Made by a program: the position numbers and the translations under genes. The notes below the pieces were generated by a model. That model made no database searches. It saw only the letters and a list, made by a program, of their open reading frames with translations, and was not told the DNA's origin. A DNA stretch of 42,591 nucleotides from positions 1 to 42,591 of the forward strand of contig JAEEGQ010000057.1 in NCBI GenBank assembly GCA_016280395.1. Direction: 5' to 3'. This DNA is from Lachnospiraceae bacterium (lineage in GTDB: Bacteria; Bacillota; Clostridia; Lachnospirales; Lachnospiraceae). Position 1 is the first letter of the stretch. The number at the start of each line of letters is the position of its first letter. Positions 42,406 to 42,591 of this stretch are shown here, in pieces.

Positions 42406-42591
42406 ATGAGTAAGGTATATGTTTTATTGGCAGACGGTTTTGAAGAGATAGAGGCACTGACTCCGGTGGATGTTCTGCGCCGTGCAGGCGTTGACACAGT
42501 CACCGTTTCCATAATGGGCAGGAAGAGCGTGAACGGCTCTCACGGCATAATTGTTGAGGCTGACAAGGTGCTTGGTACGGATATAACACGC
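42406..42591 (+). CDS. DJ-1/PfpI family protein, 5' part
   Basis: The first 62 codons of a DJ-1/PfpI protein, cut by the window end: KVYVLLADGFEEIEALTPVDVLRRAGVDTVTVSIMGRKSVNGSHGIIVEADKVLGTDITR. GAGAGGAGAAAAGAA precedes the ATG. Members are glyoxalases, deglycases or chaperone-like stress proteins; the activity here is not determinable. It duplicates the truncated gene at 37989, with 69 identical bases at the visible 3' end (42523-42591 versus 38106-38174). Whether this copy is full length cannot be seen. Confidence 0.88.
   Translation, partial: MSKVYVLLADGFEEIEALTPVDVLRRAGVDTVTVSIMGRKSVNGSHGIIVEADKVLGTDITR

Overview
The window looks like chromosomal DNA of an anaerobic Gram-positive clostridium, most likely Lachnospiraceae. 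This rests on a pyruvate:ferredoxin oxidoreductase, a cdaA-cdaR c-di-AMP module, a lysine riboswitch on dapA, a DUF368/PopT protein, Thr-Pro-rich surface linkers, strong AGGAGG ribosome binding sites and sigma-A type promoters. All genes read on the plus strand except rnpB (RNase P RNA) and one AP2-like gene. No rRNA, tRNA, CRISPR array, transposase or integrase was seen.

Layout: 1-1110 is the 3' end of nifJ and its terminator. 1111-8013 is a tightly packed run from one promoter: a membrane-anchored endonuclease/exonuclease/phosphatase protein, two unknown membrane proteins, cdaA, cdaR and leuA. 8156-9499 is an HtrA protease, convergent with rnpB and sharing its terminator. 10034-10876 is an AP2/HNH-like protein on the minus strand. 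11121-16875 holds a SleB-type wall hydrolase, thrC, a DUF368 undecaprenyl-phosphate translocase, an Ig-like surface protein and an Ldh_2 oxidoreductase. 17094-21795 holds typA, a 97-bp tandem repeat, a lipoprotein polysaccharide deacetylase and a fucose-isomerase-like protein. 21846-24783 is the lysine-riboswitch dapA-dapB unit plus mscS. 24882-29432 is ilvE, pheS and pheT.

The most interesting part is 29202-42591. The last 77 codons of pheT occur again at 38465-38695, about 91% identical with nearly all differences synonymous, and this second copy keeps the pheT terminator that the intact gene has lost. Between the copies lies a block with a TetR-type regulator, a heterodimeric ABC transporter, a pectin-acetylesterase-like hydrolase, a GH2 beta-galactosidase and a truncated DJ-1/PfpI gene. 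After the second copy come an unknown membrane-anchored protein, an ECF sigma factor with a putative anti-sigma partner, and a second DJ-1/PfpI gene cut by the window end. The two DJ-1 copies are mosaic: about 86% identical over the first 117 nt, then 69 nt with no difference. The simplest reading is that two versions of one pheT-to-DJ-1 interval, with different cargo, now lie in tandem, as a single-crossover integration of a circular or foreign segment at the pheT 3' end would produce.

Other repeats: a 31-bp hairpin element bounded by TGAGTCA/TGACTCA occurs three times, each time just downstream of a rho-independent terminator, and a 52-bp-period repeat overlaps the 3' end of the AP2 gene. 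Coordinates and motifs were read by eye; protein families come from recognised motifs, not from searches.
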